Source: Rheinheimera texasensis DSM 17496 (lineage in GTDB: Bacteria; Pseudomonadota; Gammaproteobacteria; Enterobacterales; Alteromonadaceae). From it: a DNA stretch of 64,000 bases. A program made the translations under genes and the position numbers. Below, one piece after another: positions 52,946 to 62,775 of this stretch. The notes beneath the pieces are model-generated. The model was not told the DNA's origin. It did not search any database and saw only the letters and a program-made list of their open reading frames with translations. Location of the stretch: positions 757,970 to 821,969 of the forward strand of contig NZ_KL544005.1 of the NCBI RefSeq assembly GCF_000711985.1, written 5' to 3'. Each line of letters starts with the position of its first letter. The first letter of the stretch is position 1.

Positions 52946-54547
52946 ATGAATTACCACGGTCTGCGTTTTAAAGCAAGTGTCCCGACCGCGCTGATGTTTA
53001 TCACCTTAGTGTTTGTCCTGAGTTTATCCTCGGTGATAGTGTCAAAGCTGCAACAAATCGTGCACGAAGAATCTGATGTTTTTCAGCAAGCGATTTCAAT
53101 TGTACTGAACGCGGACCGCGATTTGTATCAGGCAAAACTGGCTATTTCTGAGCACAAAGCGGCGGCAAATCCACAGTTCAGCGCCGATTATCAGGAAAAT
53201 GTCAGCCAGGCCAAAGATCGCTTTATCCAATATAAACAGTTGATGAGCACTTATCCGGAATTTCGCGGCCAGTTTGCTGATTTTGAACAGAAATTGAATG
53301 ACTGGACGCAAAGTGCCGACCAGTATTTTGCCGCAGGTGCCAGCAAAGATGCTGCTTTTGTCCAGCTGGAAGACCAGCAGTTTGCTGCACTGCGTAAAAT
53401 CTACAACGACGCCGGCGAGTTTGCGCTGAACTTGTCCAAACAGCATATCGAACAAGCCAACAGTGAAGTGGGAAGCATTGAAACCACAGCCCTGCTCATC
53501 AGCTTGCTAGTGTTTGCCGTGGCAGCCTGGTACAGCGTGAAAATGCCAACCGCTATCAAAGCCAATGTCGAAACCATTATCCACCGTTTGAATGAAATCA
53601 CGCAGGGTGAAGGCGATTTAACCCAGCGCATCAGTGTGCAGACCAAAGACGAGCTACGCGACCTGGCCGATGCCTTTAACCGCTTTCTCGATGCGCAAAC
53701 CGCGATGATTGCGGATATTTTGCGCAGCAGCCAACAGCTCAGCACAGTCACAGAAAATATGCTGAGTTCGGTGCACGAAACCAAAAGCATCACCCAGAGC
53801 CTGAATAGCGCCACAGATTCGATTGTCAGCGCCGTGCATGAAATGTCGGTTGCCAACCGCGAAGTGGCGGTCGTGGCGGCGGATACAGCGCGTGAATCCG
53901 ACGATTCCCGTGGTTATGCCGAAAAAGGCATCAGCTCGATTCAGGCGGTGTCCGGCAGTATCAACGGCGTATTAACCGACGTCGATACCGCAATGAATTT
54001 ATCCGAAGCGCTGAACAACAGCTCTATCGCCATTTCCGGTGTCATTGAGGTGATCAGCAACATCGCCGGGCAGACCAATTTGCTGGCGCTGAACGCCGCC
54101 ATTGAAGCCGCGCGTGCCGGCGAGCAGGGTCGCGGTTTTGCCGTGGTGGCCGACGAAGTGCGCAAACTTGCCTCGAAAACCCAGGAAAGCACCGAAGAAA
54201 TCAAAGCCACAGTGCATCAGTTACAGCAGTTGGTGACGGAATCAACCCAGGCCATTCGCCGTGGCCGCCAGTCCGCCGACAGCTCAGTGCAACAAACTGA
54301 AGTGGCGGAATCTGTATTCAGCCATCTGATGAAATCGTCGTCTGAGGTCAGCGGCATGTCACTGCGCACCGCGGCGGCGACGGAACAGCAGTCGCAGGTG
54401 TCGGAAGAAATTAACCGCAACCTGCATCAACTACACGACCAATCCGTGGTTGCGGAGCAAATCGCTGATCAGAATTATGTGCTGATCAATGAGTTAAAAA
54501 GTGTCGCGGAACATTTAACCGATTTGGTCGGCCGCTTTAAGGTGTAA
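52946..54547 (+). CDS. Methyl-accepting chemotaxis protein
   Basis: 533 residues from ATG 52946 with TAGAGG 6 nt upstream. TM1 (about 14-35), a helical periplasmic sensor region (about 36-185, 4-helix-bundle-like), TM2 (about 187-206), HAMP, then the coiled-coil signalling domain with the conserved hairpin tip [41 protein letters not shown]. There is no C-terminal CheR-binding pentapeptide; it ends LVGRFKV. Probably co-transcribed with the GGDEF-EAL gene. Ligand unknown. Converges with, and overlaps by 11 bp, the end of the TetR gene. Confidence 0.95.
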   Translation: MNYHGLRFKASVPTALMFITLVFVLSLSSVIVSKLQQIVHEESDVFQQAISIVLNADRDLYQAKLAISEHKAAANPQFSADYQENVSQAKDRFIQYKQLMSTYPEFRGQFADFEQKLNDWTQSADQYFAAGASKDAAFVQLEDQQFAALRKIYNDAGEFALNLSKQHIEQANSEVGSIETTALLISLLVFAVAAWYSVKMPTAIKANVETIIHRLNEITQGEGDLTQRISVQTKDELRDLADAFNRFLDAQTAMIADILRSSQQLSTVTENMLSSVHETKSITQSLNSATDSIVSAVHEMSVANREVAVVAADTARESDDSRGYAEKGISSIQAVSGSINGVLTDVDTAMNLSEALNNSSIAISGVIEVISNIAGQTNLLALNAAIEAARAGEQGRGFAVVADEVRKLASKTQESTEEIKATVHQLQQLVTESTQAIRRGRQSADSSVQQTEVAESVFSHLMKSSSEVSGMSLRTAAATEQQSQVSEEINRNLHQLHDQSVVAEQIADQNYVLINELKSVAEHLTDLVGRFKV

Positions 54548-55220
54548 CTGCAGCCGGCACCTGACATTGATGCAGCTGTAAAAACAGCGTCACCACAGCA
54601 TGGACATGACCGGGGACATCGGCCGGTTGACGTTTCGGAGTCTGCTGAAACATGGTGCGCAGCATATCCATACCGACCAGCATGCCGTATAACAGTTCTG
54701 CACTGAAATCCGGCTGCGGACAATGAATGAGACCGAGCTGGTGCACCTGCGCCAGCCAGGCTTCGACCCGCACACAAGTGTCGACCGGGCCCAATTCATA
54801 CATGCGCTCACGCAGGTCGGCCGGAATATCCTGATGCCCCTGCAGGGTTTTCATCAGACACAGATGATCTTCGCTGAATAAATACTGCAACAGCCGCAAG
54901 CTAAAAGCTTCCAGCGCTGCAAAAGCCTGAGCGGCGTTTTGCACAGCCGGGCTTAAAGTTTCGACAAAAAAATCGGACTGAGCACGCAACACGGCTTCAA
55001 TCAGCGCATTGCGGTTACCAAACCGCGAGTACAAAGTCGCTTTAGACACCCCGGCTTTACTGGCCACCGCTTCCATCGTCAGCACACTGGCACCTTCAAA
55101 CAACAGGATTTGCCGCGCCGCCTGCAAAATGGCTATATCCTTATTGCGATCAACAGGCCGGCCGCTGGATGCAGCGCCTGGAAACGAAGATGTGGCTGGG
55201 CCGGAGTTGCTGGTCATCAT
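54537..55220 (-). CDS. TetR-family repressor of the divergent RND efflux genes
   Basis: About 227 residues from ATG 55220. The ATG at 55244 lies within a perfect palindromic operator and is less likely. [35 protein letters not shown]. The C-terminal ligand-binding part is helical ([35 protein letters not shown]). Divergent from the RND adaptor with two matching palindromes between, the classical TetR-efflux arrangement. Confidence 0.92.
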   Translation of the reverse strand: MMTSNSGPATSSFPGAASSGRPVDRNKDIAILQAARQILLFEGASVLTMEAVASKAGVSKATLYSRFGNRNALIEAVLRAQSDFFVETLSPAVQNAAQAFAALEAFSLRLLQYLFSEDHLCLMKTLQGHQDIPADLRERMYELGPVDTCVRVEAWLAQVHQLGLIHCPQPDFSAELLYGMLVGMDMLRTMFQQTPKRQPADVPGHVHAVVTLFLQLHQCQVPAAVTP

Positions 55221-55231
55221 TTTACTCTTGT

Positions 55232-55255
55232 TTATTGAACGCATCCGTTCAATAA
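55232..55255. promoter_or_regulatory. TetR operator 1 (perfect 10-4-10 palindrome)
   Basis: Arms TTATTGAACG and CGTTCAATAA around CATC match perfectly. It lies just upstream of the TetR coding start and in the divergent region, so it can govern both directions. Confidence 0.75.
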
Positions 55256-55259
55256 TGCA

Positions 55260-55283
55260 TTTCTGAACGAAGCCGTTTAATAA
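55260..55283. promoter_or_regulatory. TetR operator 2 (imperfect copy)
   Basis: Arms TTTCTGAACG and CGTTTAATAA around AAGC repeat operator 1 with a 28-bp centre-to-centre spacing. It is closer to the RND adaptor start at 55308. Confidence 0.65.
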
Positions 55284-55307
55284 TACCAGACTCTACCCGA
55301 GGTGGCC

Positions 55308-56357
55308 ATGTTACGTCCTTTTCCACTGCTTGCACTCGTCTCACTGCCCTTGTGGCTGGCCGCCTGTTCCGACCCTGCCGCACAAAATTCAGCCCCGGCA
55401 CCACGGGTGGTGATGACCGCCACACTCCAGCCGTTAAATCAATCAACCTTAACTCTGACCGGCGTAGTGCGCGCCCGCAACGAAGTGCCGGTGGCCTTTC
55501 AGGTTAGCGGCCGTATCGCCGAGCGGTTGGTTGAAGCCGGTCAGCCAGTAAAACAAGGTCAGCTGCTGTATCGGCTCGATCCAAAAGACTTAGCTGAATC
55601 CGTGCGGGTCGCCAAAGCGGCACAAGCCGCAGCCCGTGCCAGTCTGCAAACGGTACAGGCGGAAAAACACCGTACTGAGCAGCTGATCAAACAACGTTTT
55701 GTTAGTGAGCAGGCCAAAGATCAGGTTGAATTACGCTTTAATGAAGCCAAAGCCAATCTGGACCGCGCCAATGCACAGTTACAACAAGCCGAACATGGCC
55801 TGACTTACGCCAATCTTACCGCCGGCAGCGACGGCGTGATCACCGATGTCACGGGTGAACCGGGCCAGGTGGTGGCTGCAGGCCAGCGCCTCGGCGCTTT
55901 AGCGACCGCGCAGCAAAGTGAAATTGAAGTGCAGCTGCCAGAGCACATTCAGCCACCACAAAGCGGCACTGCCGATTTTGCCGGTCAGCCACTGCAATTA
56001 AAGCTGCGCAGTGCCGCTGGCAGCGCGGACAGCGCCAGCCTGACCCGGCAGGCCCGTTACAGTCTGGATGTACAACCAGCCGAACTGGCCTTAGGCCGGG
56101 TGTTGGCCGTGCAGTTACAATTGCCGGCACAAGAGCAGCGAGTGCTGGTGCCGTTAGCGGCGCTGGACGAACGCGGTCAGCAGCCGCAGCTGTGGACTGT
56201 CACAGACGGCAAAGCCCAGCCGCACGCAGTACAGGTAGTGTCGCTGAATGCGCAATCGGCCACATTGCGCACTGAGCTTGCCGCTGACAGCCGTATTATC
56301 ACACTCGGCACTCATTTGCTGGAACCAGGTATGGCAGTGCAGGAGCTGCAGCCATGA
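55308..56357 (+). CDS. RND efflux periplasmic adaptor lipoprotein
   Basis: About 349 residues from ATG 55308 with CGAGG 5 nt upstream. Signal with lipobox LWLAAC. Biotinyl-lipoyl-like half-motifs VRARNEVPVAFQVSGRIAERLVEAGQPVKQGQLLYRLD, an alpha-hairpin (about 95-165), and LTAGSDGVITDVTGEPGQVV. Fourth domain near the C-terminus. Stop overlaps the pump start (ATGA). It belongs to the HlyD/MexH-like adaptors. Confidence 0.92.
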   Translation: MLRPFPLLALVSLPLWLAACSDPAAQNSAPAPRVVMTATLQPLNQSTLTLTGVVRARNEVPVAFQVSGRIAERLVEAGQPVKQGQLLYRLDPKDLAESVRVAKAAQAAARASLQTVQAEKHRTEQLIKQRFVSEQAKDQVELRFNEAKANLDRANAQLQQAEHGLTYANLTAGSDGVITDVTGEPGQVVAAGQRLGALATAQQSEIEVQLPEHIQPPQSGTADFAGQPLQLKLRSAAGSADSASLTRQARYSLDVQPAELALGRVLAVQLQLPAQEQRVLVPLAALDERGQQPQLWTVTDGKAQPHAVQVVSLNAQSATLRTELAADSRIITLGTHLLEPGMAVQELQP

Positions 56358-59300
56358 GTTTTAACCTGTCGGTATTGGCGGTGCGCGAGCGCGCTATCAC
56401 CTTATTTTTTATTCTGCTGGCCTTTATCGGTGGCACCTGGGCGTTTTTGTCGCTGGGCCGCGCCGAAGACCCGTCTTTTACTATCCGTGCTTTAGTAGTA
56501 TCGGCTTACTGGCCCGGTGCCACCGCGGAAGAAGTGCAGTCGCAGCTGGCTGACCGCTTAGAAAAACGTATTCAGGAAGTGCGCAATATCCACAAAATTG
56601 ACAGCCAGGTGCGCCCGGGCGCGGTCAACTTAACCATTGAATTTAAAGACTATACGCCGTCGGCCATGGTGCCCGACCTGTTTTATCAAATCCGCAAACG
56701 CATGCAGGAAGAAGCGGCCAATATGCCGGCCGGCGCCGTAGGGCCGCTGGTCAACGACAACTTTTCTGACGTGTATTTCAGCTTGTTGTCGCTGACCGCG
56801 CCAGGCTTGCCATTTCGCGATTTAAGCCGTCAGGCTGAACAGCTGCGCGATGAACTCAGCATGGTACCGGGTGTATTGAAGGCAGTGATTGTTGCCGACC
56901 GGCCGGAGCGGGTTTTTATCGATTTTGACCAGAAAAAACTGGCTGCGCTGGGCATCAGCCTGCTCGATCTGCAACAGCAAATCACAGCCGCCAGCCGGAT
57001 GTTGCCGGCCGGCCAGCTGGAAACTCAGGGTCAGGCGCTGCAGTTTAGGCTCGACGCCCGCACTGACAGTTTCAGTGAACTGCAACAACTGCCGGTCCGG
57101 GTCAACGGTAAGCTTATCCGCCTGTCAGAAATTGCCACTATGCAACGTGGTTATGAAGAACCGGCGCGTTTATTGGCGCGCACCGGCGGCGATGATGCCA
57201 TTTTGGTTGGTGTGGTGATGCAACAAGGCGAAAACGGCCTGGTGCTTGGCAAAGCGCTGCAGCAAAAACTCGGCGAAATTCAGGCGCAGCTACCACTTGG
57301 CATGGAGCTACATCAGTTAACTAACCAGGCTGAAGCCATCTCTAAAGCGGTGAACCTATTCGAGATTAAGTTCTTAGTCGCGGTACTGGTGGTAATGGCC
57401 GTCAGCGTGCTGGCGATTGGCCTGCGTGCCGGTTTAGTGGTTGGTATCGCCATTCCGCTAACCCTTGGCATTACATTTTTGCTGATGAAAATGGCCGACA
57501 TTAACCTCGACCGTATCACACTCGGCGCGCTGATTATCTCGCTTGGTTTGTTAGTTGACGATGCCATTATCGCCATCGAAATGATGATGGTGAAAATGGA
57601 ACAAGGCGTGGAACGGGTGCGCGCCGCTGGCTACGCCTGGTCTGCTACCGCCGCACCGATGTTATTTGGCACGCTGGTCACTATCGCCGGTTTTGTGCCT
57701 ATTGGTTTTGCCAAATCCGGCGTCGGTGAATACACCGGTAATATTTTCTGGGTGGTGGGTTTTGCGCTGATTGTGTCCTGGGTGGTGGCGGTGACTTTTA
57801 CGCCCTACCTTGGCGTGAAATTGCTGCCGGATGTCAAAGCCCACGCGCATGACCCCTACCAAACCCCGTTTTACAGCAAACTGCGTGCGTTGGTGCTGTG
57901 GTGTATCGGCCACAAAAAAACCGTGATCAGCATCGTGCTGCTGGCCTTTGTACTAGCGCTGCTGGGCATGGCCAAAGGCGTGCAGAAGCAATTTTTCCCC
58001 AGTTCCGACCGGCCGGAAGTGCTCGTTAGCGTCTATATGCCGCATGGCAGCGCTATTGCCAATACCGACGCAGTGGCGCTTAAAATCGAGCAGTTGCTGA
58101 AAGATAATCAGGATGTACGCTCGTTGTCGTCTTTTGTCGGCGCCGGCGCACCACGCTTTTTTATCTCGGCCAACCCGGAACAGCCAGACCCGTCTTTTGC
58201 CAAAATTTTAATTGTCGCTAAAGACGCCGAAGGCCGTGACCGGCTGATCCAGCTGCTGAACGAACATATCGCCGCCGGTGAATTCAGTGCAGCGCGGGTG
58301 CGGGTGACCCGCTTGTTGTTTGGCCCACCTGTGCCATGGCCGGTCAGTTTCCGTGTGATGGGTAAAGATCCGCTGGAGCTGCGCCGTATCGCTTATCTGG
58401 TGCGCGATAAAATGGTTGCCAATCCCAATACCGTCGGCGCCCATCTGGAATGGGAAGAACGCATGCCGGTGCTGGCACTGAAACTCGATACCGCCCGCTT
58501 GCTGGCTTATGGCCTGACCGCTGCTGATGTCGCACAGCAACTGCAGTTCCAGTTCAGTGGTGCCAGCATCACGCAGCTGCGGGAAGATATCCGCACTGTG
58601 GATGTCACAGCGCGTTTAGACCGGGCACAGGTGCTGCAGCCTGATGCCATCGAATTAAAAACGCCGGGCGGCAAAGCTGTGTCTATCCGCCAACTTGGTG
58701 AGATCCGCGTGCAATATGAAGAGCCGCTGTTAAAACGTTATAACCGCCAGACTTATCTGGCCGTGGTGGCCGACGTGCAAGGTGCGCAGCCAAACGATGT
58801 GTCAAACCGCATCTGGGCTGAGCTGGCTGACATTCAGGCGCAGTTACCACCGGGTTATCGCATTATGCAGGCTGGTTCGGTCGAGGAATCCGGTAAAGCC
58901 AATGCATCTATCCAGAAACTGATGCCGCTGATGGTGGCGCTGATGCTGATTTTTATCATGCTGCAGATGCGCTCTTTCACCGGTATGTGGATGGTGCTGG
59001 CGACAGCGCCGCTGGGCCTGATTGGCGCCACGCTGGCGCTGCTGGTGTTCCGCCAGCCCTTTGGTTTTGTCGCGTTACTCGGACTGATTGGCCTGGCCGG
59101 CATTCTAATGCGCAACACGCTGATTTTAACCCAGCAGGTCAGTGACAACCTGAACGATGGCTGGGCCGCGCGCGATGCCGTGGTAGAAGCCACTATTCAC
59201 CGCGCCCGCCCGGTGCTGCTCACAGCGCTGGCCGCGATGCTGGCCTTTGTACCCCTGACGCTGGATACCTTCTGGGGACCGATGGCCTTTGTGCTGATTG

Positions 59301-59398
59301 GCGGCGTTGGTGTCGGCACAGCACTGACGCTGTTATTCGTGCCGGCGCTGTATATGGTGTTTTTCCGCAAACGCCTGGCCCAGGTGCCGGTGGTGTGA
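56354..59398 (+). CDS. RND-family efflux pump, inner-membrane permease (AcrB/TriC-like)
   Basis: 1014 residues with the RND layout: TM1 near residues 10-32, periplasmic loop, TM2-6 (about 335-490), a second loop and TM8-12 (about 850-1000). Motifs: GRAEDPSF and YWPGATAEEVQSQLADRLEK at the N-terminus; SLGLLVDDAIIAIEMM holds the TM4 DD proton-relay pair; LGLIGLAGILMRNTLI in the C-terminal half. It probably exports drugs or other toxic compounds by proton antiport. No outer-membrane factor gene is adjacent, so it would use a TolC homologue elsewhere. Confidence 0.95.
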   Translation: MSFNLSVLAVRERAITLFFILLAFIGGTWAFLSLGRAEDPSFTIRALVVSAYWPGATAEEVQSQLADRLEKRIQEVRNIHKIDSQVRPGAVNLTIEFKDYTPSAMVPDLFYQIRKRMQEEAANMPAGAVGPLVNDNFSDVYFSLLSLTAPGLPFRDLSRQAEQLRDELSMVPGVLKAVIVADRPERVFIDFDQKKLAALGISLLDLQQQITAASRMLPAGQLETQGQALQFRLDARTDSFSELQQLPVRVNGKLIRLSEIATMQRGYEEPARLLARTGGDDAILVGVVMQQGENGLVLGKALQQKLGEIQAQLPLGMELHQLTNQAEAISKAVNLFEIKFLVAVLVVMAVSVLAIGLRAGLVVGIAIPLTLGITFLLMKMADINLDRITLGALIISLGLLVDDAIIAIEMMMVKMEQGVERVRAAGYAWSATAAPMLFGTLVTIAGFVPIGFAKSGVGEYTGNIFWVVGFALIVSWVVAVTFTPYLGVKLLPDVKAHAHDPYQTPFYSKLRALVLWCIGHKKTVISIVLLAFVLALLGMAKGVQKQFFPSSDRPEVLVSVYMPHGSAIANTDAVALKIEQLLKDNQDVRSLSSFVGAGAPRFFISANPEQPDPSFAKILIVAKDAEGRDRLIQLLNEHIAAGEFSAARVRVTRLLFGPPVPWPVSFRVMGKDPLELRRIAYLVRDKMVANPNTVGAHLEWEERMPVLALKLDTARLLAYGLTAADVAQQLQFQFSGASITQLREDIRTVDVTARLDRAQVLQPDAIELKTPGGKAVSIRQLGEIRVQYEEPLLKRYNRQTYLAVVADVQGAQPNDVSNRIWAELADIQAQLPPGYRIMQAGSVEESGKANASIQKLMPLMVALMLIFIMLQMRSFTGMWMVLATAPLGLIGATLALLVFRQPFGFVALLGLIGLAGILMRNTLILTQQVSDNLNDGWAARDAVVEATIHRARPVLLTALAAMLAFVPLTLDTFWGPMAFVLIGGVGVGTALTLLFVPALYMVFFRKRLAQVPVV

Positions 59399-59527
59399 GG
59401 TTGCCAATCCGGTCGGTGGCGCTTTGCTGACCGACCCTACGGCTATCTGCATTTCCAGTGACCGCCGTACATTGACAACGGCCGGCAAAGCAAAGAGGAT
59501 GGTTTTTTTCGACACAGGATGTTCTCA

Positions 59528-59989
59528 ATGAAAAAAACCATCGCTTTGACCTTTGCGCTGCTAACCAGCTCCATCGCTTACGCCAGCCAGAGTTTTGGCC
59601 CGGCCTTTGATTTCAGCAAATCTGCTGCGGTGACAGTGGCCCAAGTGTTGGCCCAACCGGCAAACTACCTGGAGCAGCCTTTTACCGTACAAGGCAAAAT
59701 TGACGCAGTCTGTAAGAAAAAAGGCTGTTGGATGCAGTTTGCGACTGGTGCAGCTGAGCCGACTTTCCGCCTCAAGGTCAAAGACGGTGACATGGAGTTT
59801 CCGGTCAGCGCCAAAGGCAAAACCGCCTATGCCTATGGTTCGCTCAAAGCAAAAGCGATGACGCTGGAACAGAGCAAAACCTACCTGAAACATCGCGCCG
59901 AAGAACAAGGCGAAGCTTTTGACCCCGCCAAAGTCACCAGTGCTATCACCTTATTTCAGTTTGAGCCTGTGTCGGTATTAATTGAATAA
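59528..59989 (+). CDS. DUF4920-like periplasmic protein
   Basis: About 153 residues from ATG 59528, preceded by CAGGA 9 nt upstream; the ATG at 59519 overlaps that RBS. Signal peptide LTFALLTSSIAYA. The core pattern YLEQPFTVQGKIDAVCKKKGCWMQF...VKDGDMEFPVSAKGKTAYAYG fits DUF4920: two Cys in CKKKGCW. Function unknown; the paired cysteines could bind a metal or form a disulfide. A TTGACA at 59472 is a possible -35. Confidence 0.8.
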   Translation: MKKTIALTFALLTSSIAYASQSFGPAFDFSKSAAVTVAQVLAQPANYLEQPFTVQGKIDAVCKKKGCWMQFATGAAEPTFRLKVKDGDMEFPVSAKGKTAYAYGSLKAKAMTLEQSKTYLKHRAEEQGEAFDPAKVTSAITLFQFEPVSVLIE

Positions 59990-59998
59990 GCGGCTGAA

Positions 59999-60574
59999 AT
60001 GAATACATATATTCTGTTATTGCGCGGCATTAATGTCGGCAAAGCCAACCGGCTACCGATGGCGACGCTAAAAACAGTTCTGGAAAATCTGGGCGCGCAA
60101 CAGGTGCGGACGCTGCTTAACTCCGGCAACGCCATCTTCGCCCTGCCCGCTGATGTTGCCGGGACCACGGCTAGCGATGATGCCGCTTGCGACCTGATAG
60201 CCGATCAAATCGCAGCAGCTTTATTACGCGACACCGGCCTCGACTTACATTGCATCGTCAAAACCGCCGCTGGCATCAGGGCTGCGGCCGCTGAACTGGA
60301 TCCGGCCGTTTTCACAGGCCAGACTGAACCAGATCCGAGCCAGCTATTAATCGGTTTTAGCCGCAACAAGCAAACGCTGACCCAGTTCGAGGCTGCTGCC
60401 AGCGTTTTGCCGGCAACCACATCGAAGCTGCAAATCAGCACCACCGCGCTTCATTTGTATTGTACCGATGGCATCAATCAATGCCCGATGGCCGATTTGC
60501 TGGTCAGTAAAAAATGGCGCGCTATCACCTGTCGTAATCTCGCCACCTTACAGAAAATCATCGCGTTGCTGTAA
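59999..60574 (+). CDS. DUF1697 protein
   Basis: 191 residues, cytoplasmic, starting MNTYILLLRGINVGKANRLPM, the hallmark opening of DUF1697, followed by LENLGAQQVRTLLNSGNAIF. Near the C-terminus VSKKWRAITCRNLATLQKI. No proven function is known to me. It lies 9 bp after the DUF4920 gene. Confidence 0.85.
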   Translation: MNTYILLLRGINVGKANRLPMATLKTVLENLGAQQVRTLLNSGNAIFALPADVAGTTASDDAACDLIADQIAAALLRDTGLDLHCIVKTAAGIRAAAAELDPAVFTGQTEPDPSQLLIGFSRNKQTLTQFEAAASVLPATTSKLQISTTALHLYCTDGINQCPMADLLVSKKWRAITCRNLATLQKIIALL

Positions 60575-60590
60575 CAACTGAGACAGCAGC

Positions 60591-61037
60591 TTACTGCCCG
60601 CTGCTGCTTTGCGCTGCACCAAACTGATAACTGGCAGTGATATTCGGGTTGGCCGACCAAACCGGGTCAGCTTGCAGCACTGCGCCTCTGAATTTGCTAC
60701 TGACGTTCAGCTGCAGGCCTTTGGCGCCCGCAGCTTGCCACTGCACATCCACACCAAGCTGCTCAGGATGGCCTTCGCTGATAAACAAATTACCCGGGCC
60801 ATCTGCCAGAATACCATCTTTGACCAGCACAGAAATATTGCTGCTAAAACCCGGCACATGGTTACAACTGCGCACAAACACCACGGCAGTGTATTTGTCA
60901 TCCGGTGAGGCCAGCTGTTTGACGATGCCATTGCTGCACTCTGGTGTAGTGGCAGCAAACATCCAGGCCGTCAGGCCACCTAAAATGGCTAAAGGCGCAA
61001 CGACAAATAACCCAATATCTCTGACTACCTTTTGCAT
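60591..61037 (-). CDS. Membrane-anchored protein, function unknown
   Basis: About 148 residues from ATG 61037, chosen because GGAAGGAA lies 5 nt upstream; a longer frame starts outside a ribosome site. One N-terminal TM segment (about 8-28). The periplasmic part contains VKQLASPDDKYTAVVFVRSCNHVPGFSSNISVL and two Cys (TPECSNG, RSCNH) likely paired. Unassigned; the pattern of a short repeated beta domain after a TM anchor occurs in several DUF families. It converges with the DUF1697 gene; GC-rich arms CAGCAGC/GCTGCTG (60584-60606) overlap its stop. Confidence 0.7.
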   Translation of the reverse strand: MQKVVRDIGLFVVAPLAILGGLTAWMFAATTPECSNGIVKQLASPDDKYTAVVFVRSCNHVPGFSSNISVLVKDGILADGPGNLFISEGHPEQLGVDVQWQAAGAKGLQLNVSSKFRGAVLQADPVWSANPNITASYQFGAAQSSSGQ

Positions 61038-61178
61038 GCGTGTTCCTTCCGGTGAAAGCTTAAAAACGGCGCCATTACATGCCAGCACGCCGTGAAAAGC
61101 AAGGCCCGCAGTATCCTTGACGGCCGTCGGCTGATATCTGCCGCTTTCCCTGCCTACAAAGGCAGCTATCAGACGGGC

Positions 61179-61730
61179 CTAGTTAGCAAAATTCCATTCT
61201 GTGCGGTCCGGACACTGTGTGACGGGCTGATTTTGTTGCTCAATATCAGAGGTGATCCAACATTCGTCATACACAGAGCAATAGCAAATCTCGACTTTTA
61301 ATTTGTCGCTCGCGTCGTACATCTGGCGCGCCAGCTTTTTATCACTGACAGTCAGCGCGTCCAACATCTGATTCGTCGGTAATGTCACCCGACTGACAAA
61401 GGATGATCCCCAACTTCCGCGGAATTTCGGGTCAAACTGATTCAGCAATTGCTGCCAGTTGTGCATCGGTTTACCGTCATATTCAACCCTCATACTTTGG
61501 ATCATGGCAGGGCCTGTCCCGCGGTTCATCAATAAAAACCGAAAGCCGGTGTCGTTAAAGCTGACGCCGGCACCGAGGTTGGGCCATAACGACGCTCTGG
61601 CGTAAGCGCGGCTGGTGTAAGCCGAATGAATAGTGGCCACCGCAGTGACCAGCGACACCAACAGCGCGGAGACCGCCATGATCATTTCAGGCGTCATTTT
61701 TCTTTGATTTTCTGCCACTTCAGGCTCCAT
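61179..61730 (-). CDS. Small membrane protein, function unknown
   Basis: About 183 residues from ATG 61730 (RBS weak; another ATG at 61697 is possible). One TM segment (about 15-37: IMAVSALLVSLVTAVATI) follows a short N-terminus. The soluble part has FRFLLMNRGTGPAMIQSMRVEYDG, reminiscent of small beta-sandwich domains, and ends with Cys-containing YCSVYDECWITSD and VTQCPDRTEW. Not recognised. Monocistronic. Confidence 0.6.
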   Translation of the reverse strand: MEPEVAENQRKMTPEMIMAVSALLVSLVTAVATIHSAYTSRAYARASLWPNLGAGVSFNDTGFRFLLMNRGTGPAMIQSMRVEYDGKPMHNWQQLLNQFDPKFRGSWGSSFVSRVTLPTNQMLDALTVSDKKLARQMYDASDKLKVEICYCSVYDECWITSDIEQQNQPVTQCPDRTEWNFAN

Positions 61731-61875
61731 TACAGTCAGTTGAGATTGAGCTCTCAGGCTGCCAAAAGCGCCGCATAACACAAGTCTTCAGTTACAATTT
61801 GTTGCTTTAACAACGGTCTTGTTGCAAAGCAAACCGCCGGCGCTGCACTGAACTGATGGTTACTGAAAAAAGCTG

Positions 61876-62709
61876 TCAGGGATTTTTATATAACCATAAC
61901 ACCGCCTGGCGAAACTCTGCCGCCCAGGCGGCTTCATTGTGTTCTGCATCTGGCGACAGGCTGAACTGGCGTTGCCCTGAGCTGGCCGGCAGCTTGTCAA
62001 CCGCCTGGTAAACCTGCTGCGCCTGTGTTGCCATCTCACCGCCTTCACTGCCGCCGACATAAAAATACCAGCGGGCGTTAGCTGGCACCGGGCTTTGCTG
62101 ATAACGCTGCACCTGCTCAGCGGTGATCCAGTACGACGGCGAAAAAATACCGATTTTGCTGAAGGTGTCTGCCGCTTCCAGCGCAGCAAAATGACTGAAT
62201 AAACCGCCCATCGAACTGCCCATAATGCCGGTATTTGACGCATCCGGCAGCGTGCGGTATTGACTGTCGATATAAGGTTTTACCGCGTCGCGCAGCAAGG
62301 CCAGATAAGCTTTGGCGTCAGATTTGCCATATTCAGCGTGATCAAGCGGATTGAGCTCAGTCATGCGGTGCTCGCCGCCGTTGTCGATGCCCACGACAAT
62401 TAATTCGAGCTGTCCTTCCGCGGCCAGCTGGTTCAGGATCTCATCGATCTGCCATTCACCGGCATAAGCGGTGCTGCTGTCAAACAGATTCTGGCCATCA
62501 TGCATATAAAGCACGGGGTACCGCTTTGTGTTGTTGGCATAATCCGGTGGCAGATAAAGCCGTACAGTGCGTTGGCGGTTCACGCCGGGAATAGTGAAGA
62601 TCTGGGTCAGCACAGTGACATTGGCAGCTGCACTGGGCGAGCGGTCAGGTTCTGGTGTACAACTGGCGCAAGCCAGCAATAAAGTGATCAGATAAAACGG
62701 CTTTTTCAT
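61876..62709 (-). CDS. Esterase lipoprotein (alpha/beta hydrolase, esterase D type)
   Basis: 277 residues. Signal with lipobox ACASC (C17). Esterase-type motifs: RTVRLYLPPDY, YPVLYMHDGQNLFD, NTGIMGSSMGGLFSHFAAL with the nucleophile Ser, and DAEHNEAAWAAEF with the probable catalytic His. Similar to the putative esterase (IroE/YbbA-like) family acting on siderophore or other esters in the envelope; substrate unknown. Confidence 0.85.
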   Translation of the reverse strand: MKKPFYLITLLLACASCTPEPDRSPSAAANVTVLTQIFTIPGVNRQRTVRLYLPPDYANNTKRYPVLYMHDGQNLFDSSTAYAGEWQIDEILNQLAAEGQLELIVVGIDNGGEHRMTELNPLDHAEYGKSDAKAYLALLRDAVKPYIDSQYRTLPDASNTGIMGSSMGGLFSHFAALEAADTFSKIGIFSPSYWITAEQVQRYQQSPVPANARWYFYVGGSEGGEMATQAQQVYQAVDKLPASSGQRQFSLSPDAEHNEAAWAAEFRQAVLWLYKNP

Positions 62710-62775
62710 GGCGGCTTGCTTGCTGCGGAGGGGAAATACCAGCCTACCGCAGCAGTTTACAAATCACCAGTTTGA

